This document shows, piece by piece, positions 33,430 to 42,757 of a DNA stretch of 64,000 bases; position 1 is the stretch's first letter; each line of letters opens with the position of its first letter. Source of the DNA: Frankineae bacterium MT45 (GTDB lineage: Bacteria > Actinomycetota > Actinomycetes > Mycobacteriales > Jatrophihabitantaceae); contig LT629697.1 of the NCBI GenBank assembly GCA_900100325.1, positions 1 through 64,000 on the forward strand, written 5' to 3'. The notes under the pieces are model-generated. The model had not been told where the DNA came from. It saw only the letters and a program-made list of their open reading frames with translations, and made no database searches. The translations under genes were made by a program, and so were the position numbers.

Positions 33430-35085
33430 CTAGGCCCCTTCTGCGGTGTCGGGGAGCTGATGCGGGTGCGTGATCGCGCTCGGGGTTACGAACGTCTCCT
33501 TGATGGTGCGCGGCGAGACCCAGCGCTGCAGGTTCAGGATCGAGCCGGCCTTGTCATTCGTCCCCGACCCTCGGCCACCACCGAAGGGCTGCTGCCCGAC
33601 GACGGCGCCGGTCGGCTTGTCGTTGATGTAGAGGTTGCCCGCGGTGAAGCGGAGCCGCTCGGATGCCTCGAGAATTGCGGCCCGATCTCGGGCGATCACG
33701 GCCCCGGTGAGCCCGTACTGGGACGCGCCGTCCACCGTGTCGAGGATCTTCGTGAAGGCCTCCGGGGCCGCGTCCTCGTAGACGTGGATCGCCAGGATCG
33801 GGCCGAAGTACTCGTCGCGGAAGATCTCGTGCGACGGGTCGGAGCAGAGCAGCAGCGTCGGACGGACGAAGAATCCTTCGCTGTCATCGGCACTTCCGCC
33901 GGCCAGGATCTCCACCTTCGGGTCGTTCTTTGCCCGGTCCAGCACGCCGGCGAGGCGATCGAAGGCCCGCCGGTCGATGACGGCCCCCATGAAGTTGGAG
34001 AGGTCGCGGACGTCGCCGACGGTGAGCCCCTCGACGGTCTCGACGAGCTGCGCCTGCAGCCCGTCCCAGAGCGAAGCCGGAAGGTAGGCCCGCGAGGCGG
34101 CGGAGCACTTCTGCCCCTGGTACTCGAAGGCTCCCCGGACGAGCGAGGCGAGCAGCACCTTCGGGTCGGCCGACGGATGGGCCAGCACGAAGTCCTTGCC
34201 GCCGGTCTCGCCGACCAGGCGCGGGTAGGTGCGGTAGGTCGTGAGGTTCTGGCCAACCTGCTGCCAGAGGTGCTTGAACGTGGCGGTGGAGCCGGTGAAG
34301 TGGATGCCGGCGAGGTCGGGGTGAGCCAGCGCGACCTCCGAGACCGCCTTGCCGTCACCGGTGAGGAGGTTGATCACGCCGGCCGGCAGCCCGGCCTCTT
34401 CGAGAAGTCGCAGGCTGAGGGTGGCCGAGGCGAGCTGCGTCTCCGACGGTTTCCAGACGACCACGTTCCCCATCAGCGCGGGCGCGGTCGGCAGGTTGGC
34501 CGCGATGGCCGTGAAGTTGAAGGGCGTGATCGCGTAGACGAAACCCTCGAGCGGGCGGTGGTCGAGACGGTTGAAGATGCCCGGAGCGGACTCCGGCTGC
34601 TGGGCCTGCAACTGCGCACCGAAGGCGACGTTGAAGCGCCAGAAGTCGATCAGCTCGCAGGCGGAGTCGATCTCGGCCTGGATGGCCGTCTTCGACTGGC
34701 CGAGCATGGTGGCCGCGTTCAGCGTGGCCCGCCAGGGACCGGCGAGCAGGTCGGCCGCGCGCAGGAAGATCGCCGCCCGCTCGGCGTACGGCATCGCTCG
34801 CCAGGCCGGCGCGGCGGCCAGCGCCGCTTCGATGGCGTCGGCGGCGTCCTGGGTGGTCGCTTCGGCGTACTCGCCCAGCACGGCCCGGTGGTCGTGTGGC
34901 TGCACGACCTTGCCGCGGGCGCCGCCGCCCATTCGGCTACGGCCGCCGATGGTGCAGGCGAACTCGGCCGGCGAGGCGGCCAGTTCGACCAGCTTCTCGG
35001 TCAGCTCGACCCGCTCCGGCGAGCCCGGGGCGTAGGTGCGCACCGCTTCGTTGAGGGGGATCGGGAACTTCGTGATGGCGTCCAC
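33430..35085 (-). CDS. pruA: L-glutamate gamma-semialdehyde (P5C) dehydrogenase
   Basis: 551 residues of the ALDH superfamily. Catalytic Glu in RLVGETGGKDFV, catalytic Cys in FEYQGQKCSAASRAYLP, the NAD-binding FTGSTATFKHLWQQVG, and the C-terminal NDKPTGAVVGQQPFGGGRGSGTNDKAG block diagnostic for the P5C dehydrogenase class. It oxidises glutamate semialdehyde to glutamate, completing proline use with the adjacent dehydrogenase. Divergent from the PucR-type regulator across 97 bases. Confidence 0.96.
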   Translation of the reverse strand: MDAITKFPIPLNEAVRTYAPGSPERVELTEKLVELAASPAEFACTIGGRSRMGGGARGKVVQPHDHRAVLGEYAEATTQDAADAIEAALAAAPAWRAMPYAERAAIFLRAADLLAGPWRATLNAATMLGQSKTAIQAEIDSACELIDFWRFNVAFGAQLQAQQPESAPGIFNRLDHRPLEGFVYAITPFNFTAIAANLPTAPALMGNVVVWKPSETQLASATLSLRLLEEAGLPAGVINLLTGDGKAVSEVALAHPDLAGIHFTGSTATFKHLWQQVGQNLTTYRTYPRLVGETGGKDFVLAHPSADPKVLLASLVRGAFEYQGQKCSAASRAYLPASLWDGLQAQLVETVEGLTVGDVRDLSNFMGAVIDRRAFDRLAGVLDRAKNDPKVEILAGGSADDSEGFFVRPTLLLCSDPSHEIFRDEYFGPILAIHVYEDAAPEAFTKILDTVDGASQYGLTGAVIARDRAAILEASERLRFTAGNLYINDKPTGAVVGQQPFGGGRGSGTNDKAGSILNLQRWVSPRTIKETFVTPSAITHPHQLPDTAEGA

Positions 35086-35182
35086 TGAATAGCTCCTACC
35101 GCTTGGTAATCGGGGGATCCGGCAGCTAAACCCTATTCTCCTCGCCTTCCCCGTTGTTGCTCGCTTTCGCTAATCTGGCCCT

Positions 35183-36790
35183 ATGGATTCATCGAATTCG
35201 AGCATCTCCCTGGACGAGGCCTTCGTCCGCCTCAGCCCCGGCCGCGTTCAGGTTGTGGTCGATGCCGCTACCCCGCTCCAACTCGCTTCGGTCTCCATCG
35301 TCGCCGCCGAGGATCCGACGACGGCGACCGGCGAGCGCCTCACTGCGGCCGCCGTCCTCGGCGTCGGCGCCCACGGTCACGTCGCCGCTGAGCTAGTGGA
35401 GGCGGCGGCCGAACGCGGCGCCTCCCTGGTGGTGCTCCGTGGCGGCGGGCGTCTTGGGTTGCGCGCGGCCGAGGCGGTGGCTCGGACGTCCGGCATCGCG
35501 CTCTGGCAGCTCGCCGACGAATGCAGCTGGAGCGGGCTGCACACCGAGCTGAGCGCCCTGATCACCCCGCCGCCCGGCCAGCTGTGGGCTGATGACGAGC
35601 TGGCCGGGCTAGCCCAGACCATCGCCACCCTCACCGGCGGCCTGGTGACGATCGAGGACATGCAGTCCCGGGTGCTGGCCTACTCGGTCTCCGGAGAGGA
35701 GGTCGATGAGCTGAGGCGCCTCTCCATCCTCGGACGCAGCGGACCGGCCGCTTACCTGGCGCTGCTGCGTGAGCTCGGGGTCTACGACCGCCTCGGTGTC
35801 CCGGACCAGGTCGTCGAGGTGGCCGAAGATCCGACCTCCGGCATCCGCCGGCGACTGGCGGTGGGCGTCTTCGCCGGGAGCGAGCAGCTCGGGACGATCT
35901 GGGTGCAGCAAGGGGCGAACCCCTTCGGGGAGAACGCGGCCACCGCACTACTCGGTGCGGCTCGGGTCGCCGCGGCCGATCTCGCAGTCCCGACGAGCCG
36001 GGGCGGGCGCCCGGCAAACGGATCCAGCGAGGAGAGCCGCTTCGCCGCCGTGCTGGCCGGCCGTTCACCGTCGCTGCTCGGCTGGTCGCCCCGGTTGAGC
36101 GGACTCCCCTGCGTCGTGGCCGGGTTCGCCCTCGACGACGACGCGACCGAGGCTTCGCAGAGTGCCCGCTGGACGGCCGCTGTCGGCAAGCTGCTGCGGG
36201 TGCACGCGGCCGCGCTCCGCACCCGGGCCCTGGTGGCCGAGGCCGACGGGCGGGTCTACCTGCTCCTGCCGGACGTCACCTCGGCCGACGACGTCGCCGA
36301 GGTCGCCGACGCGCTGCGCCGGGCGCTGGCCGACGCCCAGCGTCTGGAGGGTGGTTCGCTGCGCGCCGCGTTGGGACCGGTGGTGAGCGGCGTCGCCCAG
36401 CTTGCCCGCTCCCGGCGCGGCGCCGACCTGGCCCTGGATTCAGCCGCCGACTCCACCGTGGGCTCCGCCGAGGCCGACCCGCTCGTCCTCTTCGATCAGA
36501 TCCGCCCCCGGCTCTTCGTGGAGGTGCTGGCCCAGGCGGCCCGCGCGTCCGAGGAGTTGAGCGACGCCGCACTGGACGGGCTCACCCAGAGCCAGCCGCA
36601 GCTGGCCCAGACGCTGCTCACCTACCTCGATCTCGGCTCCGACGTTGTCGCCTGCGCGGCGGAACTCGGGATTCACCCGACGACCGCGCGCTACCGGCTG
36701 CGCAGGGTGAACGAGATTCTGCCGCTGAACCTGGATGATCCCGATGAACGCCTGGCCGTGCACCTACAGCTGCGCAGCACGGTGTTCTAA
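35183..36790 (+). CDS. PucR-family transcriptional regulator, probably of proline catabolism
   Basis: 535 residues. An N-terminal sensory part, a GAF/GGDEF-like middle, then the C-terminal PucR helix-turn-helix: QTLLTYLDLGSDVVACAAELGIHPTTARYRLRRVNEILPLNLDDPDERLAVHLQLR. In actinobacteria a PucR-type activator next to the proline dehydrogenase/P5C dehydrogenase genes activates them in response to proline; the divergent layout here agrees. The ATG at 35183 has no strong ribosome site. Confidence 0.88.
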   Translation: MDSSNSSISLDEAFVRLSPGRVQVVVDAATPLQLASVSIVAAEDPTTATGERLTAAAVLGVGAHGHVAAELVEAAAERGASLVVLRGGGRLGLRAAEAVARTSGIALWQLADECSWSGLHTELSALITPPPGQLWADDELAGLAQTIATLTGGLVTIEDMQSRVLAYSVSGEEVDELRRLSILGRSGPAAYLALLRELGVYDRLGVPDQVVEVAEDPTSGIRRRLAVGVFAGSEQLGTIWVQQGANPFGENAATALLGAARVAAADLAVPTSRGGRPANGSSEESRFAAVLAGRSPSLLGWSPRLSGLPCVVAGFALDDDATEASQSARWTAAVGKLLRVHAAALRTRALVAEADGRVYLLLPDVTSADDVAEVADALRRALADAQRLEGGSLRAALGPVVSGVAQLARSRRGADLALDSAADSTVGSAEADPLVLFDQIRPRLFVEVLAQAARASEELSDAALDGLTQSQPQLAQTLLTYLDLGSDVVACAAELGIHPTTARYRLRRVNEILPLNLDDPDERLAVHLQLRSTVF

Positions 36791-36798
36791 CCTCAGGC

Positions 36799-38271
36799 AT
36801 GGCCTCTGGGCTGCCTGCGATCGCCCGCGCTCCGGTCTTCGGGGCGATGGGTGCACTGGCCGTCGTGCTGAGCGCGCTGAGCAACGGGTACGGCTACCAC
36901 CGCGACGAGCTCTACTTCCGGATGCTTCACCCCGGCTGGGGGTACCTGGACGAGCCGCCGCTGACACCGCTGCTGGCCCACACCTTCTCCCACCTGAGCG
37001 ACGACGCGTGGGCGCTGCGGATTCCGGCGACGGTGGCGACGGTGGTGTCGGTGTACGTGCTCGTTCTCCTCACTCGCGAACTGGGCGGCGGGCGGGTCGC
37101 GCAGAGCATCTGCGCCTGGGGCTACGCCTTCGCCGCCGTCCCGCTGATCATGGGGCACGCACTCCTCACCTCGACGGTGGATCTTCCGGTCTGGCCGGCG
37201 GTACTGCTCTTTGCGATCCGCGCGCTGCTCCGCGCCCAACCGTCGTGGTGGCTCGCGGCCGGGGCGGTTGTCGGGCTGAGTACCTACAACAAACTGCTGG
37301 TCGCTGTACTGATCGTGGCCCTAGCCGTCGCCGTCCTCCTGGTCGGCCCGCGGCCGCTGCTCTGGTCGCGGCCGGTGCTGGCCGCGGCCGGCTTGGCACT
37401 GGTGATCGCGCTACCCAACCTGATCTATCAGGCAACCCACCACTGGCCCCAGCTGAGCATGGGACGGGCCCTGGCGGCCGACAACGCCGGCGAAGTACAC
37501 GTGCTGGTCGTACCGTTCCTCTTCATCATGCTCGGGCCGCCGCTGGTGCCGATCTGGATCGCCGGGCTGGTGAGCCTGCTGCGAAGACCGGAGTGGCGAG
37601 TGCTGCGATTCATCGCCGTCGCCCTCCCGGTGCTGGTCGTCCTGGTCTTCGTGATGGGATCGCAGTTCTACTACACGTTCGGCCTGCTGGCGGTGATCTT
37701 CGCCGTCGGCTGCGTACCGACGGAACGATGGGCGCGCGGCCTGAGACTGCGTGGCGGGCTGGTCGCGGCGGCGATCACGGTGAACAGTTTCGTCAGTGTT
37801 CTACTGGGTCTTCCGGTGATTGCGCTCTCGGCCCTGGGCTCGACGCCGGTGCCGGCGATCAATCAAGTGGCCCGGGACTCGGTCGGCTGGCCCAACTACG
37901 TGAAGGAGATCGCCGCCGTCGATGCGACCCTCCCACCGGCCGACGCCGGACGCACGGTCATCGTCGCCAGCAACTACGGGGAGGCCGGAGCGGTCGACCG
38001 CTACGGCGCGCGTTACTCGCTCCCGGCCGTCTACAGCCCGCACAATCAGCTGTATTTCCAGGGTGTTCCGCCGCAGTCGGCCAGCGTTGTCATCTTCGTC
38101 GGCGGCGAGTACGACACCGCGAGCAGGCTCTTCCAGTCGTGTCTCGTCACGGCCCGGCTGGACGATCGTGTCAACGTCGACAACGAGGAGCAGGGTGAGC
38201 CGATCGCCATCTGCCACGATCCGGTAGGCGGTTGGGGCCGGGTCTGGCCGGCGCTGAAGCACGAGAGCTGA
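36799..38271 (+). CDS. GT-C glycosyltransferase, family 39/83 type
   Basis: 490 residues with about ten to eleven hydrophobic helices. The first loop NGYGYHRDELYFRMLHPGWGYLDEPPLTPLLA carries the acidic residues (Asp-Glu) characteristic of PMT/ArnT-like transferases that use polyprenyl-phosphate sugars. The C-terminal 120 residues (about 375-490) form a soluble extracytoplasmic domain (RTVIVASNYGEAGAVDRYGARY...). It probably adds a sugar to a cell-envelope lipid or protein. It starts 8 bases after the PucR stop and ends before a strong terminator. Confidence 0.85.
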   Translation: MASGLPAIARAPVFGAMGALAVVLSALSNGYGYHRDELYFRMLHPGWGYLDEPPLTPLLAHTFSHLSDDAWALRIPATVATVVSVYVLVLLTRELGGGRVAQSICAWGYAFAAVPLIMGHALLTSTVDLPVWPAVLLFAIRALLRAQPSWWLAAGAVVGLSTYNKLLVAVLIVALAVAVLLVGPRPLLWSRPVLAAAGLALVIALPNLIYQATHHWPQLSMGRALAADNAGEVHVLVVPFLFIMLGPPLVPIWIAGLVSLLRRPEWRVLRFIAVALPVLVVLVFVMGSQFYYTFGLLAVIFAVGCVPTERWARGLRLRGGLVAAAITVNSFVSVLLGLPVIALSALGSTPVPAINQVARDSVGWPNYVKEIAAVDATLPPADAGRTVIVASNYGEAGAVDRYGARYSLPAVYSPHNQLYFQGVPPQSASVVIFVGGEYDTASRLFQSCLVTARLDDRVNVDNEEQGEPIAICHDPVGGWGRVWPALKHES

Positions 38272-38314
38272 GCGGCCCGCAACACGCCGAACCGTCGGGA
38301 ATGCCGTGGGAAAT

Positions 38315-38352
38315 ACCGTGGGCCCCGGCAAGTCGCTGCCGGGGCCCACGGT
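38315..38352. terminator. perfect 16-bp hairpin between convergent genes
   Basis: ACCGTGGGCCCCGGCA (38315-38330) pairs perfectly with TGCCGGGGCCCACGGT (38337-38352) around loop AGTCGC. It sits between the convergent glycosyltransferase and phosphoesterase genes and can act in both directions. No T-run, as is common in actinobacteria. Confidence 0.9.
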
Positions 38353-38382
38353 GTCAGGTCACGTTGTTGTTGCTGCTACCGA

Positions 38383-40038
38383 TCAACTGGTGGAGCGGAT
38401 CTGCCAGCCATGGATCGGCGTGATCGACTGGATCGATCCATCCTGCTGGAGGATGACCCGCTTGTTGTTCGACTCGGTGAAGTTGAAGAGCTTCTCCAAG
38501 TTGCCGGCCTTCGCGTCGAAGGAGGCGTCGCCGATACGGCCGGTGAACCAGTTGTCTTCGATGAACTTCAGGATCGACGGCTGGGTGAGCACCGAGTGGC
38601 CGATGAAGTTCGTCTTCGCGAAGGGCGAGATGACCAGCAGCGGCAGCCGCTGGCTCGGGCCACAGCGATCGGCGTAGTCACCGGCCTGCTTGGCCGTCGA
38701 CGTGTTGCAGATGGTGTCGTCGATGGCGGTGTTGGAGGAGTTCGTGATCTTCGGGGCGACGTGGTCATACCAGCCGTCCGAGTCGTCGTAGGCGATGACG
38801 ATCGCCGTGCTGTCCCAGTACTTCGACTTCTGGATGGCGTTGATCTCGCTCACCAGGAAGTGCTGCTCGTCGATCGGGTCGGAGTATCCCGCGTGCCCGT
38901 CCTGGGCCTCCGGCGCCTTCAGGTAGCTGACCGCGGGGAGCGAGCCCTGCTGCAGCGACTGGTCGAAGTAGCTCAGGTCGTAGTTGTGGTTGGCCTGGTC
39001 GGTCTTGCCGATGTTCTGCACCGACGTCGGCGGAAGGTGGTGCGGGTTGGCCGTCGAGGCGTAGTACGAGAACGGGTTGTGGTGCGGGCTGTACTCGTTC
39101 ACCGAAGCGCCACCGATGTTCGTGCTCTTGGCTCCGCAGACCGCGTAGGTCTGGGAGGAGCTGGCGGCGGAGGTCGGCGCGAAGCCACCCTGGAACCAGC
39201 CCCAGGTCACGCCGCGCTGGTTGAGCAGGTCACCGATGTTCTGGCCGGTGGCCGCGGCCAACGTGTTGGTCGAGGTGTGGTTGCTGTCCGAGCAGTCGTC
39301 GAAGGCCGGGTCGGGGTCATTGACGACGGTGCCGACACCGTTCTTGTCCGGCGAGGCCAGCGTGTAGGTGCCCGGGGTCGGGACCTGCTGCCCGGTGACC
39401 GAGTCGACCTCGCGGAAGCCGTGCGTCTGTCCGGAGATCAGGTTGAGCGCACCTGGCGTCGACGGGCCGAAGGTGGCGTCGAAGGAGGCGTCGGACATGG
39501 CGTACTGCTGCGCGTAGTTCCAGAGGCCGGTGACCGTGTTGCCGTCGTAGTAGTCCATCGACAGACCCGGCGCGCCGTACTCACCGGTGCAGGAGTCGAC
39601 GCTGACGTTCTGGACGAACTTGTCCATCAGGCCACCGTCCTCCGCCTTCTGCTCGGGGAGGTAGCTGTGGTTCTGGTCGCAGGTGAGTGCCTGGTCGGGC
39701 GTCAACCGCGTCGGGTAGTAGAGGTTCCCGTTGCTAGTCAGCGCCCCGGAGGTGACGAGGTTGTTGTTCTTCGGCGTGCTGGTCGTCGCCACGAACTTCG
39801 TTCCGTCGGTGTTGGCCGCCTTCGGGTACGTGCCGAAGTAGTGGTCGTAGGAGATGTTCTCGTCGAAGAGCACGACAACATGCTTGATCGGGCTCGCCGT
39901 TATGGCGGAGCGGTTCGGGATCGGTCGCTGCGGGTGCGCCGAGGACGACGCAGTGCTCGAGACGACGAGGGCCGTCGCGGTCGCGGCGACGAGACCAACC
40001 GTGACCAGCGCCCGGCGGCGCGTTAGATGGATCGGCAC
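38383..40038 (-). CDS. secreted phosphoesterase (phospholipase C / acid phosphatase family)
   Basis: 551 residues from a GTG start with AGAGGA upstream. The N-terminus TRRRALVTVGLVAATATALV resembles a twin-arginine signal. The family signature VVVLFDENISYDHYFGTYP (about residues 54-72) corresponds to ENxSFDHYFGTYP of the phospholipase C/acid phosphatase group (PF04185). ATGQNIGDLLNQRGVTWGWFQGGF and AIVIAYDDSDGWYDHV follow in family order. It hydrolyses phosphate esters outside the cell; whether lipid or small-molecule is unclear. An IdeR-type iron box lies 144 bases upstream of the start. Confidence 0.88.
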   Translation of the reverse strand: MPIHLTRRRALVTVGLVAATATALVVSSTASSSAHPQRPIPNRSAITASPIKHVVVLFDENISYDHYFGTYPKAANTDGTKFVATTSTPKNNNLVTSGALTSNGNLYYPTRLTPDQALTCDQNHSYLPEQKAEDGGLMDKFVQNVSVDSCTGEYGAPGLSMDYYDGNTVTGLWNYAQQYAMSDASFDATFGPSTPGALNLISGQTHGFREVDSVTGQQVPTPGTYTLASPDKNGVGTVVNDPDPAFDDCSDSNHTSTNTLAAATGQNIGDLLNQRGVTWGWFQGGFAPTSAASSSQTYAVCGAKSTNIGGASVNEYSPHHNPFSYYASTANPHHLPPTSVQNIGKTDQANHNYDLSYFDQSLQQGSLPAVSYLKAPEAQDGHAGYSDPIDEQHFLVSEINAIQKSKYWDSTAIVIAYDDSDGWYDHVAPKITNSSNTAIDDTICNTSTAKQAGDYADRCGPSQRLPLLVISPFAKTNFIGHSVLTQPSILKFIEDNWFTGRIGDASFDAKAGNLEKLFNFTESNNKRVILQQDGSIQSITPIHGWQIRSTS

Positions 40039-40164
40039 GTCAATTCCTCTCAGTGAACTACGGACATGAGCCGAAGCTGGGGACCCATCGACCCTCGCGC
40101 CGGTAGTGGTCGCCCCGCCATCCGTGCGGTGAACGACGGGTGAATGGTTCGCGAAAGTCGTCTC

Positions 40165-40200
40165 TTAGTCCAGCTAACTAATTAGGCTGGCCTAACCTAA
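40165..40200. promoter_or_regulatory. IdeR/DtxR-type iron box with an adjacent degenerate site
   Basis: TTAGGCTGGCCTAACCTAA (40182-40200) matches the 19-bp IdeR/DtxR consensus TTAGGTTAGGCTAACCTAA at 16 positions. A weaker overlapping site, TTAGTCCAGCTAACTAA, occupies 40165-40181. They lie between the efeB stop and the phosphoesterase start, so on the same strand they can only precede the phosphoesterase. DtxR proteins often bind as paired dimers, which two overlapping sites would suit. Confidence 0.75.
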
Positions 40201-40219
40201 GTCAGCCACGATGCCCCAG

Positions 40220-41473
40220 TCAGCCGAGCAGGGCGCTGGCGTACCAGTCGTTCGCGTCGCGCACCCCGGGGAGCGCGAAGAAGTAGCCGCCGCCGACCGG
40301 CGAGATGTAGTCGACGAGCGGCTCGTCGGCCAGCCGCTTCTGCACGGTCACGAACTGCCGGTCGAGATCCTGCTGGAAACAACTGAAGATCAGGCCCATG
40401 TCGAGGTTGCCGTTGCTGTCGATGCCGCTGTCGTAGTTGTAGCCGCGGCGCAGTAGCCGGCTCGAGTCGGTGGCCGCGGTGTGCGGATTCGCGACCCGGA
40501 TGTGCGCGTCCAGCGGAATCGTGGCACCGAGCGGGTCGTCGCTGTAGTCCGGCACATCAGTCTCGACGTTCCCCGACAGCGGCGCCCCGCTGTCGCGGCG
40601 TCGACCGATCATCCGCTCCTGCTCGGAGATGGTGACGCGATCCCAGAACTCGGTGAGCATCCGGATCAGGCGCACCACCTGATAGCTGCCGCCGGCTGTC
40701 CAGCTGGGCTCACTGCCACCGGGCTGCACCCAGATGAGGCGGCGCATCTCGGCCTCGTCGGTGACCTGCGGGTTGGCCGTACCGTCCTTGAAGCCCAGCA
40801 GGTTCCGTCCGGTGCCGCTCGGCCGAGGTGGGGCGACGAACCCGTCCTGGCGCCACCGCGGCTGCATCAGCCCGCGGGTGTGGCGGGTGATGTCGCGCAG
40901 GGCATGCAGCACCGTGTCCTGCTCATCGGCGCAGAGTTGCAGCAGCAGGTCGCCGTGGCTGCGGGCCGGGTCCAGGTTGTCATTGACGAAGACGTCCATC
41001 GGACGCAGGCGAGTCGGCTTCTGCTGCGCAAGGCCGAAACGGTCACCGAAGATGCCCGAGCCGAGGGCGACCGTCGTGGTGAGACCGCCGGGGGTGACCG
41101 TCGGGCCGAGGAGCCCCGAGTCCGACGGCGGAGCGGAGATCCCGAGGTTGGGCGGGGTCCCACCGGCGGTGAGAAAACGGGCCCGCGCCGTCAGTGTCTT
41201 CATGAGCTCGACGAGTTCACCCCGATCGCGGGCGGTGACGTCGAAGGAGACGAAGCTGGCCTGCGCCTGCCGCTCGGTGAGGATTCCCGCCTGGTTTGCG
41301 CCATGAAAGGCGATACTCCGATCGCCGGTCGGCGCCGGCGTCGGGGTCGTGCTCGTCTCGGCCGCCACTGCAGGCTCGGGCGCGAGGACTTCGCGTCCGA
41401 CCATGCCGCCGGCCGCCGCGCCACCCAGCGCCACTGCGGCCCCGCGCAGGAACTGCCTTCTCTCCAAGGTCAT
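40220..41473 (-). CDS. efeB: EfeB-type Dyp heme peroxidase (deferrochelatase), Tat-exported
   Basis: 417 residues. Twin-arginine signal ERRQFLRGAAVALGGAAAGG at the N-terminus. Dyp-type peroxidase motifs: LGFKDGTANP (GxxDG distal loop) and NPHTAATDSSRLLRRGYNYD (proximal heme region), and GLIFSCFQQDLDRQFVTVQKRL. In EfeUOB systems it oxidises ferrous iron or extracts iron from heme outside the membrane. ATG 41471-41473 was picked because it begins exactly at the Tat signal. Downstream of efeO by 28 bases. Confidence 0.93.
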   Translation of the reverse strand: MTLERRQFLRGAAVALGGAAAGGMVGREVLAPEPAVAAETSTTPTPAPTGDRSIAFHGANQAGILTERQAQASFVSFDVTARDRGELVELMKTLTARARFLTAGGTPPNLGISAPPSDSGLLGPTVTPGGLTTTVALGSGIFGDRFGLAQQKPTRLRPMDVFVNDNLDPARSHGDLLLQLCADEQDTVLHALRDITRHTRGLMQPRWRQDGFVAPPRPSGTGRNLLGFKDGTANPQVTDEAEMRRLIWVQPGGSEPSWTAGGSYQVVRLIRMLTEFWDRVTISEQERMIGRRRDSGAPLSGNVETDVPDYSDDPLGATIPLDAHIRVANPHTAATDSSRLLRRGYNYDSGIDSNGNLDMGLIFSCFQQDLDRQFVTVQKRLADEPLVDYISPVGGGYFFALPGVRDANDWYASALLG

Positions 41474-41501
41474 ACCGGCCCACCGATCATGAAGACCCCG
41501 G

Positions 41502-42665
41502 TCATGAGGGGCGCCGCGGTTCGAGGATCGAGGCCACCGGTGCGAGCAGTTCGCTGAGCTGGCTGAAGTCGGAGTCGACGAGTTCGCGCTGTGGCCTCGA
41601 AAGCTGCGCCAGCGCCGGCCAGCCCGCGGCCGTGCGCAGCGTCGCCAGGTCATGGGCCGAGGTGGCCAGCGCTGCGGTGAGGGTCGGCAGTTGCGAATAC
41701 CGCGTCAGCAGCAGCGGACGGATGATCTGCAGCACGCTCTGCGTCCCGTCGAGATTGGCCGCCACGGTGGCGAGCGTCGATCCGCTGCCGTAGTCGGTCT
41801 CGCCGGTGAGCTCGAACTGCAGGGCATTTTCGGTGATCTCATGGGCCCGGATCGACAGCTCCAGCGGATCGATCTGAGCGGCGGCGAAGGTGCGGTGCAG
41901 GGCGTTCACGTCGGCGCGCAGCCGGGCCGCGGTCGGGGCGAGCGCGGCGGCCGACGCCCCGTGCCAGAGTCCGTACTCCAGGCGATGGAAGCCGGTCCAG
42001 TCGGGATCGTCGACGCCGCCGGGCAGGCCGTTCGCCAGGCCGTTGATCGCCCCGTCGAGGTCACCGAAGGCCCCGTAGGCGGCACCGAGGCGTTCGTACT
42101 CCAGGTGCGCCGGGAGCCAGGCCGCCCGGGCCCCCGCCAACTGGTTGCCGGCGATGTCGGTGGCCAGGGTGGCGGTGAGCGCGCTGAGCTTCGGCAGTTG
42201 CCCCGTGACGTACTGCTGGTAGCTCTTGGTCGCCGCGATCAGGTCGCCCTGGGTCACCGCGAGCACCGGCGGCACCGGGCGCGGCACGTCGCCGGGGACG
42301 GTGACCGTCGGCCCGGTGACCGTCGATTCGTCCTCCATCGCGCAGCGGAAGGCGTAGCCGCCGGAGCCGAGGTTAATGCTCAGCGGCGTGCTGGTCCCCG
42401 GACCGATCGGCTCGACGTCGGCGAAGACGGCCCCGGACTTGGCGTCGGTGAGGAGCACCTCGCCGGCGCGGGTGTCGGTGTTGTGCAGGGTGAATTGCTG
42501 CTGGCCCGGCCGCGGGTTGCTCCAGCCACTGCCGCACTCCCCGACCGAGACGTTGACGGTCACGGGCTGGCTAGCCGAGGCGGCCGGGTGCTTCCCGCTG
42601 CACCCGGCCAGGGTCACCGACCCGGTGGCCGCGACGAGCGCGAGCAGGCGGATCGGGCGGAGCAT
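41502..42665 (-). CDS. efeO: EfeO-type iron-uptake lipoprotein
   Basis: 387 residues. Lipobox VTLAGC (Cys22). An N-terminal cupredoxin-like domain (about 34-125, including GGYAFRCAMED) is followed by the M75 imelysin-type domain with AAWLPAHLEYERLGAAYGAF (HxxE metal motif) and FHRLEYGLWHG. EfeO passes iron to the EfeU permease. No efeU (Ftr1-like, RExxE helices) lies in the window; the next gene upstream is an MFS transporter, so the permease is absent or elsewhere. Confidence 0.92.
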   Translation of the reverse strand: MLRPIRLLALVAATGSVTLAGCSGKHPAASASQPVTVNVSVGECGSGWSNPRPGQQQFTLHNTDTRAGEVLLTDAKSGAVFADVEPIGPGTSTPLSINLGSGGYAFRCAMEDESTVTGPTVTVPGDVPRPVPPVLAVTQGDLIAATKSYQQYVTGQLPKLSALTATLATDIAGNQLAGARAAWLPAHLEYERLGAAYGAFGDLDGAINGLANGLPGGVDDPDWTGFHRLEYGLWHGASAAALAPTAARLRADVNALHRTFAAAQIDPLELSIRAHEITENALQFELTGETDYGSGSTLATVAANLDGTQSVLQIIRPLLLTRYSQLPTLTAALATSAHDLATLRTAAGWPALAQLSRPQRELVDSDFSQLSELLAPVASILEPRRPS

Positions 42666-42757
42666 GCCGTCATCGTAGGGAGGCCAGCGGGCCCGATCAG
42701 CCGGTTTGGCCGACCGTTCACCGACGATTCACGCGATCTTTGCCTCCGACGGGGGCG

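Noticed and set aside
33460-35088. A 542-codon plus-strand open frame opposite the P5C dehydrogenase gene.
   Set aside because: It is a shadow frame; the minus strand carries complete ALDH motifs.
35109-35118. A single ATC-GGGG-GAT hairpin between pruA and the PucR gene as another member of the G-loop RNA family.
   Set aside because: The stem is only 3 bp, it is isolated, and it has no promoter block or terminator; chance is sufficient.
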